DNA of 7,137 nucleotides from Dehalococcoidia bacterium (GTDB lineage Bacteria; Chloroflexota; Dehalococcoidia; UBA3495; JAAXIE01), in contig JAAXIE010000284.1 of NCBI GenBank assembly GCA_012270525.1, positions 1-7,137 on the forward strand. Reading direction: 5' to 3'. Positions 1 through 4,977 of the stretch are shown piece by piece. The stretch's first letter is position 1. Each line of letters starts with the position of its first letter. Below the pieces are notes generated by a model. The model was not told the origin of the DNA. It saw only the letters and a list, made by a program, of their open reading frames with translations, and ran no database searches. The translations under genes and the position numbers were made by a program.

Positions 1-72
1 GCTCTCCATAGATCGCACCAGCACCGACGACACTCCCTGGCAGGTCAAGCACCGGTATTCATAGATGGGCAT
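1..72 (-). CDS. FmdB-like zinc-ribbon protein, second tandem copy (N-terminal 24 residues only)
   Basis: This gene begins at an ATG at 72 and runs off the left edge of the window, so only 24 residues are visible. They read MPIYEYRCLTC at the N terminus, the hallmark opening of FmdB-type zinc ribbons, with the first Cys pair at C8 and C11. A stretch SSVLVRS follows that matches STVLVKS at the same position in the neighbouring upstream gene, so the two look like tandem paralogues. The second Cys pair would lie outside the window. The start is supported by the alignment of the first residues; only a weak GGA precedes the ATG. The gene lies 48 bases after the stop of the first copy, presumably in the same transcript. 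The family is small, metal-binding and of unclear role; it was named after a putative regulator of formamidase expression. The visible part cannot show whether this copy is complete or what its C terminus does. Confidence 0.85.
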   Translation of the reverse strand, partial: MPIYEYRCLTCQGVSSVLVRSMES

Positions 73-120
73 TCCTAGCTGGCCCACCTTCCCAATCGGT
101 TGGCAGAAGGGCAGAGGTGC

Positions 121-468
121 CTAGCAGTCGAAGGCATCGCCATCTCCCACGTCGGCCTCGGACTCCAGCTCATCCACCATATCCTTGAACTCGTGGGTCA
201 CCTCGCCGCCCATCTCGTGTTGCATCCGCTTCATCCAGCCCGCCACCGCCCTGGGGTCTTCATTATCTATATTCTCCGGCCAGCCCGTGTCCGGGGCCCA
301 GTCCAGGCTGGAACCCCAGGAACGACGAAAGGAGAACTTGGACACCAGCCGTTGCATGTTCCCACTCCCGCAGTGGTCGCACACAGCCTGCGGTGTGGCG
401 TTTATGCTTTTCACCAGGACTGTCGACCTTTTCCGGCACTCCTGGCACCTGTACTCATAAAGGGGCAC
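121..468 (-). CDS. FmdB family zinc-ribbon protein
   Basis: This encodes a 115-residue protein opening with MPLYEYRCQEC. It has a four-cysteine zinc ribbon: C8-x2-C11, then C30-x2-C33 followed by Gly34, as in FmdB/CxxC-CxxC regulatory-type proteins. After the ribbon comes a linker rich in Trp, Pro and Asp (about residues 45-75). A predicted amphipathic helix follows (about 73-105, PRAVAGWMKRMQHEMGG onward), then an acidic tail ending in Asp-Cys. The start codon is GTG; the Met-Pro-Leu-Tyr-Glu-Tyr opening fixes it. A GGAAGGAG lies about 13 bases upstream and a weaker AGG about 6 bases upstream. The gene is followed 48 bases later by a second FmdB-like gene. Its function is unknown: annotations as a transcriptional regulator rest on weak evidence, and a role in metal handling or protein-protein contact is equally possible. 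Family membership is secure, function is not. Confidence 0.9.
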   Translation of the reverse strand: MPLYEYRCQECRKRSTVLVKSINATPQAVCDHCGSGNMQRLVSKFSFRRSWGSSLDWAPDTGWPENIDNEDPRAVAGWMKRMQHEMGGEVTHEFKDMVDELESEADVGDGDAFDC

Positions 469-506
469 CCTTTACCTGCGACTCCTTCCAAGGGTGATCT
501 GGTCAG

Positions 507-515
507 ATTCTAACA
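507..515 (-). promoter_or_regulatory. Possible extended -10 promoter for the fmdB-like pair
   Basis: In the 50-base gap between yraN and the first fmdB-like gene, the minus strand reads TGT-TAGAAT, an extended -10 (TGn) followed by a hexamer matching TATAAT in five of six positions. No convincing -35 is seen 16-18 bases upstream. Transcription would start near 500, giving a leader of about 32 bases that contains GGAAGGAG. This suggests the zinc-ribbon pair can be transcribed independently of yraN. It is a pattern match only. Confidence 0.35.
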
Positions 516-518
516 TAC

Positions 519-902
519 TCAACAGTCACTGCTTTCCGCCTGGACTGCGTATTTCACATGGTCGATTTTCGCTAGCTCGATCCCCGTGGAGTAACGCACC
601 GACACCAGGTCAATCCTCCACTCCACCGAAGGGGTCTCGCAGTCCTGGAGATAGGTCAGAGCGGTAGTTGTCAGCCTTCGCTGCTTCCTCTTGGACAGGG
701 ATTCTTCGGGAGATCCGAAGCTCCTGGACCGCTTGGCCCGGACCTCCACGAACACCGTGCAATCCCCATCCATCGCCACGATATCTATCTCACCATACCG
801 GCAACGGTAGTTGCGCTCCAGGATGCGGTAGCCTCGGGACTCCAGCAGCTTGCAGGCTGCGTTCTCCCCCTGGGTACCGAGCTTGGTCTTAGCGGATGGC
901 AT
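519..902 (-). CDS. yraN: UPF0102 family protein YraN (nuclease-like fold)
   Basis: This is a 127-residue protein of normal family length. The UPF0102 signature is complete: G9-x3-E13 near the N terminus, GYRILERNYR (24-33), GEIDIVAMDGD (37-47) and FVEVRAKRSRSFG (51-63). Then come a basic K71-R-K73 segment, YLQD (84-87) and RIDLVSV (96-102). The family has a restriction-endonuclease-like (PD-(D/E)xK) fold; D40, E53 and R55 occupy the expected active-site region, but the biochemical role is not settled. The start is an ATG with only a weak upstream GAG. The gene follows rnhB by 33 bases. rnhB and yraN are neighbours in many bacteria, which fits a shared role in nucleic-acid maintenance, although this is inference from context. 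The protein ends in Asp-Cys, as does the next gene product, probably by chance. Confidence 0.93.
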   Translation of the reverse strand: MPSAKTKLGTQGENAACKLLESRGYRILERNYRCRYGEIDIVAMDGDCTVFVEVRAKRSRSFGSPEESLSKRKQRRLTTTALTYLQDCETPSVEWRIDLVSVRYSTGIELAKIDHVKYAVQAESSDC

Positions 903-935
903 AGCGATAGGTCTCGCGCTGGCCGAGGGCGGCCC

Positions 936-1556
936 TTACATCCCAGGAAGCCTGGTTTTCAGACTGAAGGATCGCCGGTGGATAGGCGAGGGTCCCAGCT
1001 CCAGCAGACAGCGCCTGTGGGCGAGGGTGGCGTAACCCTTGTGGCGGGAAAACCCGTATCCCGGGTGCTCCAAGTCGGCTTCCGTCATCAGCCGGTCCCT
1101 GGTAACCTTCGCCACAATGGATGCGGCGGCGATGGAGTAGCAGAGGCTATCCCCCTTGGCCAAGCTGAAGCAGGGAATTCCCATCTCCTCAAGCGGCACG
1201 TAGTCCACAAGGAGATGAGATGGTTCCTCGGGCAGGTCTTTCACGGCGCGCACCATGGCCAATCTGCAGGCGGGGGCGATGCCAAGGCTATCTATCTCAT
1301 TGTTGGAGGCGGACCCTAGTCCAACACCCATAGCCCCCTCCAGGATCAGAGGGTAGATGCTTTCCCTGGCACGGGCGGTGAGTGCCTTGCTGTCATCGAC
1401 TTCAGCCAGCCAGGACGGGACTCCCAACGCAGGCTGTAGGAGGACGGCTGCCGCAACCACGGGGCCTGCCAAAGGCCCCCGCCCGACTTCATCCACCCCG
1501 GCAACGGTCGGAAACCCCTGCGCGGAAATCCTTAGCTCATGCTCGAAGGTAGGCAA
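936..1556 (-). CDS. rnhB: Ribonuclease HII
   Basis: RNase HII cuts the RNA strand of RNA-DNA hybrids and starts removal of single ribonucleotides misincorporated in DNA. The 206-residue protein has the diagnostic VAGVDEVGRGPLAGP block (18-32) with catalytic D22 and E23. The third acidic residue is D118 in LLVDY and the fourth is D136 in KGDS. It is followed by the conserved SIAAASIVAKVTRD helix (141-154) and HPGYGFSRHKGY (164-175). All four metal-binding acids are present, so the enzyme should be active. The start is a TTG; an in-frame TGA six codons upstream leaves no other start codon in between, and AAGGG lies about 9 bases before it. The gene sits 21 bases after mnmA and 33 before yraN, in one apparent transcription unit. 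Confidence 0.97.
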   Translation of the reverse strand: MPTFEHELRISAQGFPTVAGVDEVGRGPLAGPVVAAAVLLQPALGVPSWLAEVDDSKALTARARESIYPLILEGAMGVGLGSASNNEIDSLGIAPACRLAMVRAVKDLPEEPSHLLVDYVPLEEMGIPCFSLAKGDSLCYSIAAASIVAKVTRDRLMTEADLEHPGYGFSRHKGYATLAHRRCLLELGPSPIHRRSFSLKTRLPGM

Positions 1557-1577
1557 GGCGCGGGGCCCTTCTCATGG

Positions 1578-2702
1578 TCATTTCACAAGAGCTGGATCGC
1601 TGACGACCACCTGGGAAGAGGCAAAGTCTGAAGGAGGCCCGGCCTCGATGCGCCCACCGCCCAGGACAACCTCACCCTGGTAAATGGCAACTGCCTGGCC
1701 GGGGGTGACCGCTCTCTGGGGTTCCCGGAAGCGTAGTTCCGCCTCGGAACCGCACGGTGTTAATACAGCCTCACACTCCGGGGACTTGTACCTGATCTTG
1801 GCGGTAACGAGCTCACCCACCGGCGGAGGGCTGCCCGACACGTAGCTGAACCCGGAGGCCCACAAGGAATCGCTGTACAGGCGCTCTTCGGGGCCGACCA
1901 TAACCTGCCCGGCGTTCGCATCGATGCCTATCACGTACATAGGGACCGTTCCGGCGATTCCCAAGCCCCGTCTCTGCCCTATGGTGAAGTGCTCGATGCC
2001 ATCGTGCTTTCTCAGCACCTGCCCGCCTTCATCCACGATTTCACCCGCCTGGGGAGTGGCGTGCTCCCGCAGGTACTCCCTGTAGTTTCCTCCCGGGATG
2101 AAGCAGATGTCCTGGCTGTCAGGCTTGTTGGCGTTGGGAAACCCCGCCTCGTGGGCAAGCCTGCGAATCTCGTCCTTCGAGTGCCAGCCCGCTGGCATGA
2201 GCATGTGGGAAAGCTGTTCCTGGCCCACACCGAAGAGCACATACGACTGGTCCTTGGAACCATCGACACCCTTCAACAGGGCGAATTCGCCGTCCCGCCT
2301 TTCCACGCGGGCATAGTGACCCGTCGCCACGAACCCGGCATCCAGGGCCCGGGCCCTTTGCATGAGAAAGGAGAACTTGATCCTGTCGTTGCAGGCGATG
2401 CAGGGATGGGGGGTGCGTCCCGATGCATACTCACTGGTGAAGTAGTCGATGACGTGCGTTTGAAACTCGGACTGCACATTGAGGACATAATGAGGGACTC
2501 CCAGCAGGCGGCACACAGCCCGGGCATCCTCGACGTCGTCGACGGTGCAGCAGCCACGATAGTAGGAGGGCAGGTCTGCCTGCTCCAGGTTGTACAGCTT
2601 CATGGTGACGCCGATGACCCGGTACCCAGCTTCCTTCAGGAGCAGGGCCGCAACCGAGGAATCGACCCCGCCGCTCATGGCGACAACTACTGTGGTGTTC
2701 AT
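1578..2702 (-). CDS. mnmA: tRNA-specific 2-thiouridylase MnmA
   Basis: MnmA adenylates and thiolates U34 in the wobble position of Lys, Glu and Gln tRNAs, giving s2U34. The 374-residue protein is the usual length. Visible motifs are the PP-loop SGGVDSS (10-16), the GCCTVDDVEDA segment (50-60), GRTPHPCIACNDRIKF (95-110), ATGHYARV (126-133), KDQSYVLF (150-157), KPDSQDICFIPGGNYREYL (193-211) and IGQRRGLG (241-248). A C-terminal beta-barrel region carries RYKSPECEA (304-312). The catalytic cysteines are C104 and C200 (E. coli C102 and C199). An extra cysteine, C101, replaces the aspartate found in the E. coli enzyme, giving CxxC plus C. The start is an ATG; I see no good Shine-Dalgarno sequence. 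It heads an mnmA-rnhB-yraN unit and diverges from rsfS. No iscS-like sulphur donor gene is in the window. Confidence 0.98.
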   Translation of the reverse strand: MNTTVVVAMSGGVDSSVAALLLKEAGYRVIGVTMKLYNLEQADLPSYYRGCCTVDDVEDARAVCRLLGVPHYVLNVQSEFQTHVIDYFTSEYASGRTPHPCIACNDRIKFSFLMQRARALDAGFVATGHYARVERRDGEFALLKGVDGSKDQSYVLFGVGQEQLSHMLMPAGWHSKDEIRRLAHEAGFPNANKPDSQDICFIPGGNYREYLREHATPQAGEIVDEGGQVLRKHDGIEHFTIGQRRGLGIAGTVPMYVIGIDANAGQVMVGPEERLYSDSLWASGFSYVSGSPPPVGELVTAKIRYKSPECEAVLTPCGSEAELRFREPQRAVTPGQAVAIYQGEVVLGGGRIEAGPPSDFASSQVVVSDPALVK

Positions 2703-2704
2703 AT

Positions 2705-2734
2705 GGCTTTAGACGGCTTTAACCGGCTTGGCGC
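2705..2734 (-). repeat. Three tandem 10-base units in the mnmA leader
   Basis: On the plus strand the block reads GGCTTTAGAC, GGCTTTAACC and GGCTTGGCGC, three imperfect copies at an exact 10-base period. The first copy ends two bases before the mnmA ATG on the minus strand. The block lies between the candidate -10 and the start codon, so it would be transcribed as the mnmA 5' leader. The spacing equals about one DNA helical turn, which could suit a DNA-binding protein, but slippage or chance is also possible. Confidence 0.6.
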
Positions 2735-2735
2735 G

Positions 2736-2744
2736 ATTGTACCA
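2736..2744 (-). promoter_or_regulatory. Extended -10 promoter for mnmA
   Basis: The minus strand reads TGG-TACAAT, an extended -10 element whose hexamer matches the sigma-70 consensus in five of six bases. No -35 of quality lies at 16-19 bases upstream, as is common for TGn promoters. Transcription would start near 2729, giving a leader of about 27 bases ahead of the mnmA ATG that consists mostly of the triple repeat. It would drive mnmA-rnhB-yraN. Confidence 0.5.
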
Positions 2745-2883
2745 CCCGGCGGTGTGGTGGGTGTTCGTTATGTTCGTGCGAGAAGGAAGCTCTTGGGCCG
2801 ATTATCGAGCCCTATGGCGGCCGAGCACTATCGCCAGTAGCACTCTAGATTGACTGCGCGGTCTCGGCAAGAGGCGGATGTCG

Positions 2884-2913
2884 TTGACCCCTTCTCGTAG
2901 CCAGGAATAGAAT
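2884..2913 (+). promoter_or_regulatory. Sigma-70-type promoter for rsfS
   Basis: TTGACC at 2884-2889 and TAGAAT at 2908-2913 are separated by 18 bases; each hexamer matches consensus in five of six positions. Transcription would start near 2920, leaving a leader of about 23 bases before the rsfS ATG at 2943. No other plus-strand gene lies upstream in the window, so rsfS probably relies on this promoter. Confidence 0.72.
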
Positions 2914-2942
2914 GGCAGTAACCACTCACTGCGAAGAACGGA

Positions 2943-3293
2943 ATGGCCCTTTCTCCCGACGAGATAGCCCACGCCGCCGTGGAAATAGCCTCCGACAAGT
3001 TGGCGGAGAATATCGTCATGCTGGATATCCGGGGAATGGCCAGCTTTGCCGACTATTTCGTCATACTGTCGGCAGGCAGCACACGACAGGTCTCCGCCCT
3101 CCAGGAAGACCTGGAGAAGGGGTTGAAGCAGGTGGGCATAGCCCTGCACCATCGCGAGGGGAGCGCTGCCTCAGGCTGGGTGCTGCTGGACTTCAGCGAC
3201 GTCATCGTCCACATCTTCGGTGAGGACGAGCGGGAGCACTACCAGTTGGACCAACTGTGGTCCGGGGCCCAGCAGGTGATTACGGTTCTATGA
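2943..3293 (+). CDS. rsfS: Ribosomal silencing factor RsfS
   Basis: RsfS binds ribosomal protein L14 (uL14) on the large subunit and blocks joining with the small subunit, lowering translation in stationary or starved cells. The 116-residue protein matches the family along its length. It has an N-terminal helix with AAVEIASDKLAENI (11-24), then DYFVILSAGSTRQVSAL (37-53), GWVLLDFSDVIVHIF (78-92) and REHYQLDQLW (97-106). The ATG is the only plausible start: an in-frame TAA lies at 2919-2921 and no other start codon falls between. The ribosome site is weak (GAAGAACGGA directly upstream). It is the only plus-strand gene here and is monocistronic in this window; the frequent partner nadD is absent. 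Its last 14 bases overlap the 3' end of ndk, tail to tail. Confidence 0.97.
   Translation: MALSPDEIAHAAVEIASDKLAENIVMLDIRGMASFADYFVILSAGSTRQVSALQEDLEKGLKQVGIALHHREGSAASGWVLLDFSDVIVHIFGEDEREHYQLDQLWSGAQQVITVL
3243..3263. repeat. Overlapping inverted repeats downstream of the ndk stop
   Basis: On the plus strand two stem options share bases: CAGTTGG-A-CCAACTG (3243-3257, 7-base arms) and GGACCA-ACTG-TGGTCC (3248-3263, 6-base arms, 4-base loop). Read in the ndk direction, the second hairpin begins about 16 bases after the ndk stop, where a terminator would sit, but no T-run follows. The sequence also encodes the conserved YQLDQLW segment of RsfS, so it may be a coding by-product. Confidence 0.4.
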
Positions 3294-3744
3294 TCCACGG
3301 GTCTACAGACCTGCTGTAGTCCACGATTTCCGACTCGCTGAAGAATAAGGCCACTTCCCTCTCGGCCGCTTCCACAGAGTCCGAGCCGTGTACCAGATTG
3401 CGCCCGATATCGGTGGCGAGGTCGCCCCGTATGGTGCCCGGAGCCGATTGAAGGGGGTTGGTGGCTCCCATGGTGTTGCGCACCATCTCCACTGCGTTTG
3501 GTCCCTGCAACGCCATGGCCACCAGCGGCCCCGAGGTGATGAAGTCCACCAGTCCAGCGAAGAAGGGACGCTCGACGTGGGCCTCGTAGTGGCGCGAAGC
3601 CATGTCCCCGTCCATGTGGACCAGCTTCATCCCTGCTATCTGTAGCCCCCGGCCTTCCAATCGGGCGATGATCGTTCCCACCAACCCCCGCTGCACTGCG
3701 TCGGGCTTGAGCAGAACGAGGGTGCGCTCTCTGTTGTCCGCCAA
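3280..3744 (-). CDS. ndk: Nucleoside diphosphate kinase
   Basis: Ndk moves the gamma-phosphate from ATP to nucleoside diphosphates through a phospho-histidine and balances NTP and dNTP pools. The 154-residue protein shows ERTLVLLKPDAVQRGLVG (6-23), the ATP-site segment RHYEAHVERPFF (51-62), MALQGPNAVEMVRNTMGATNP (77-97) and GTIRGDLATDIGRNLVHGSDS (103-123). The last contains catalytic H119. It ends with a typical VALFFSESEIVDY (131-143) and a short extension. The start is TTG, favoured by a strong AGGAGG six bases upstream and by the match of the N terminus to the family. It is 27 bases after tsaB, an unusual partner for a t6A cluster, and is last in the apparent thiL-tsaE-tsaB-ndk unit. Its 3' end overlaps rsfS by 14 bases. 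Confidence 0.98.
   Translation of the reverse strand: MADNRERTLVLLKPDAVQRGLVGTIIARLEGRGLQIAGMKLVHMDGDMASRHYEAHVERPFFAGLVDFITSGPLVAMALQGPNAVEMVRNTMGATNPLQSAPGTIRGDLATDIGRNLVHGSDSVEAAEREVALFFSESEIVDYSRSVDPWIIEP
3303..3319. repeat. Hairpin just after the rsfS stop
   Basis: CTACAG-ACCTG-CTGTAG forms a perfect 6-base stem with a 5-base loop, starting 9 bases after the rsfS TGA and lying inside the 3' end of ndk. No T-tract follows on the plus strand, so it is not a standard intrinsic terminator, but it might stabilise or help end the rsfS transcript. Confidence 0.35.
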
Positions 3745-3750
3745 CGAGGT

Positions 3751-3756
3751 CCTCCT
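3751..3756 (-). promoter_or_regulatory. Strong ribosome binding site for ndk
   Basis: AGGAGG on the minus strand lies six bases before the TTG at 3744. It is the best Shine-Dalgarno sequence in the window and decides the unusual TTG start. A GTG slightly upstream is in another frame. Confidence 0.85.
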
Positions 3757-3771
3757 CAGTCACGAGCTTGT

Positions 3772-4467
3772 CTAGCTGCTTACCATGCGCGGGGTTGCTG
3801 GCCGCCCGATGGTGGGACGCCGGAGGTAGAAGGGCTGGAGAGCCCCCAAGTCCTCGGTCTGGCCTGCTTCCAGTTTGTGCCACCCCAGTTCGGCGAGGCC
3901 CCAGAGTCGGCCTGCATGACCGCCACTGACGACCAGGACACGGTCGCCGAATAGCTCCTGCAACCGTTCCTCACGGGTCGCGACGCCCTCCCCGCACACC
4001 ACGAAATGGCTGGGTGTGCCCTCGGCCAACGTCGCCAGGTCTTCGGGGGCGCATATCCGGGCCTCTGATAGCTGCACCCAAGCATCCCTCTTCTGATATG
4101 TGGCCGTCGCTACCTCGTTCCGGCCCACGTCGAGCAACGGGCATACGGGAAGGGTTGTAAGGGCATAGGGCCAAGCCTCGCACTCCAGCGTTCCGACCGC
4201 CACCACGGGCAGATCGAGCGGCATGGCCAGCCCCTTGGCTACGCTGAGACCCACCCGCAGTGCACTGAAGCCCCCCGGACCCGATGCCACCGCGATGCCT
4301 GTCAGGGCTTGACGACCCCCCGTCCTCTGGAGGGCGCTCTCAATAGCTGGCAGCAACTCCCTGCTGTGGTTCTGGGTTGAATGCCAGGAGAGGCTGCACA
4401 CGACCCTTTCCGAGTCGCGCAGGCAGACTCCAGCGTAGCGGGTGGAGGTATCGATGGCGAGCAGCAA
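3772..4467 (-). CDS. tsaB: tRNA threonylcarbamoyladenosine biosynthesis protein TsaB
   Basis: TsaB partners TsaD and TsaE to transfer threonylcarbamoyl from TC-AMP to A37 of tRNAs that read ANN codons (t6A). The 231-residue protein is normal length and has the ASKHA-type opening LLAIDTSTRYAG (2-13), NHSRELLP (33-40), and the signature ASGPGGFSALRVGLSVAKGLA (61-81) within the first domain. The C-terminal half is more variable and ends with QPFYLRRP (211-218), typical of the family. The start is TTG: the tsaE stop TGA lies in the same frame seven codons upstream and there is no other start codon between. The ribosome site is weak (GGAA about 10 bases upstream). It follows tsaE by 18 bases. There is no RimI domain fused, and tsaD and rimI, common companions, are not in the window. 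Confidence 0.96.
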   Translation of the reverse strand: MLLAIDTSTRYAGVCLRDSERVVCSLSWHSTQNHSRELLPAIESALQRTGGRQALTGIAVASGPGGFSALRVGLSVAKGLAMPLDLPVVAVGTLECEAWPYALTTLPVCPLLDVGRNEVATATYQKRDAWVQLSEARICAPEDLATLAEGTPSHFVVCGEGVATREERLQELFGDRVLVVSGGHAGRLWGLAELGWHKLEAGQTEDLGALQPFYLRRPTIGRPATPRMVSS

Positions 4468-4485
4468 CTGGTCAGAATTCCAACA

Positions 4486-4977
4486 TCAGGCTTTTGTGCA
4501 GGAGGCGAACCGGCCGCGGACTGATTCCAGGTGCTGCCGGTAACGGCCAGTGGTGTCCTCAAGCTCGATGAGCCGGGACGAGTCCTCTTCGTCTTCCGCC
4601 ATGGTCACCACGAGGGCCTCGACCTGGTACATCCCCTGCGCTCTGTCTGCCCACTCGACGACGCCGACTCCTTCCCTGCCCAGCACCTCGTCCAGGGCCA
4701 AGTCCCACACCTCCATGGGGTCTTCCAGCCGGTACAGGTCCACATGGTGCAGGGTGCAGCGCCCCTGGTACCGGGTGGCGATGACGAAGCTGGGGCTGCG
4801 GGTGTAGGCCTGCACCCCCAACCCGGTGGCGATTCCCTGGGTGAGGCAGGTCTTCCCCGCCCCAAGCTGGCCGTTCAGCAGGAACACATCGCCATCGCTG
4901 GCGCAGCTTCCCAGACACGCCCCGAGTTCCCGGGTCTCGTCGGGGCTGCGGGTGATGATCCTGAGAGAAGAGGACAT
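4486..4977 (-). CDS. tsaE: tRNA threonylcarbamoyladenosine biosynthesis ATPase TsaE
   Basis: TsaE is the small P-loop ATPase that resets the TsaB-TsaD complex during t6A synthesis. The 163-residue protein has a Walker A motif GQLGAGKT (36-43); most relatives have GDLGAGKT, so Q37 is a mild variant. Then come YTRSPSFVIATRY (58-70), HHVDLYRLEDP (77-87) with D80, and VGVVEWADR (104-112) with E108 and W109. D80 and E108 match the acidic residues important in the E. coli protein. The ATG follows the thiL stop with no gap at all (TAG then ATG, same frame), and the site before it is poor (CAGG three bases before the ATG), so translation is probably coupled to thiL termination. The thiL-tsaE-tsaB order is a widely conserved cluster. 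Confidence 0.96.
   Translation of the reverse strand: MSSSLRIITRSPDETRELGACLGSCASDGDVFLLNGQLGAGKTCLTQGIATGLGVQAYTRSPSFVIATRYQGRCTLHHVDLYRLEDPMEVWDLALDEVLGREGVGVVEWADRAQGMYQVEALVVTMAEDEEDSSRLIELEDTTGRYRQHLESVRGRFASCTKA

Larger units (their letters stand above)
2703..2942. other. Divergent intergenic region between mnmA and rsfS
   Basis: This 240-base stretch is the only sizeable gap in the window. It holds candidate promoters for both flanking genes, the triple repeat next to mnmA, and an 18-base near-palindrome at 2795-2812 (GGGCCGAT-T-ATCG-A-GCCC, arms perfect apart from one bulged A). A shorter inverted pair, CCACC and GGTGG, lies at 2742-2760 beside the mnmA -10. I see no tRNA T-loop, no riboswitch I recognise, no factor-independent terminator and no convincing small gene. 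An open frame on the minus strand entering this region from rsfS is an antisense shadow. Confidence 0.7.

Noticed and set aside
100..513. Plus-strand open frame of 137 codons opposite the first fmdB-like gene
   Set aside because: Antisense shadow; the minus-strand frame has the clear zinc-ribbon cysteines.
121..530. YraN and the first FmdB-like protein both end in Asp-Cys
   Set aside because: A two-residue match in two neighbouring proteins is easily chance, and no C-terminal processing motif (such as a CaaX box) fits.
1989..2840. Long open frame of 283 codons on the plus strand opposite mnmA
   Set aside because: It is antisense to an unmistakable MnmA with all motifs, and its product has no recognisable domain; long antisense frames are common in GC-rich coding DNA.
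2802..3152. Minus-strand open frame of 116 codons spanning the mnmA-rsfS gap and the start of rsfS
   Set aside because: Most of it is antisense to RsfS, it has no ribosome site I trust, and it runs through the rsfS promoter.
3239..3883. Minus-strand open frame of 214 codons overlapping ndk and tsaB
   Set aside because: It lies out of frame over two well-supported genes and has low-complexity Arg/Gly/His composition.
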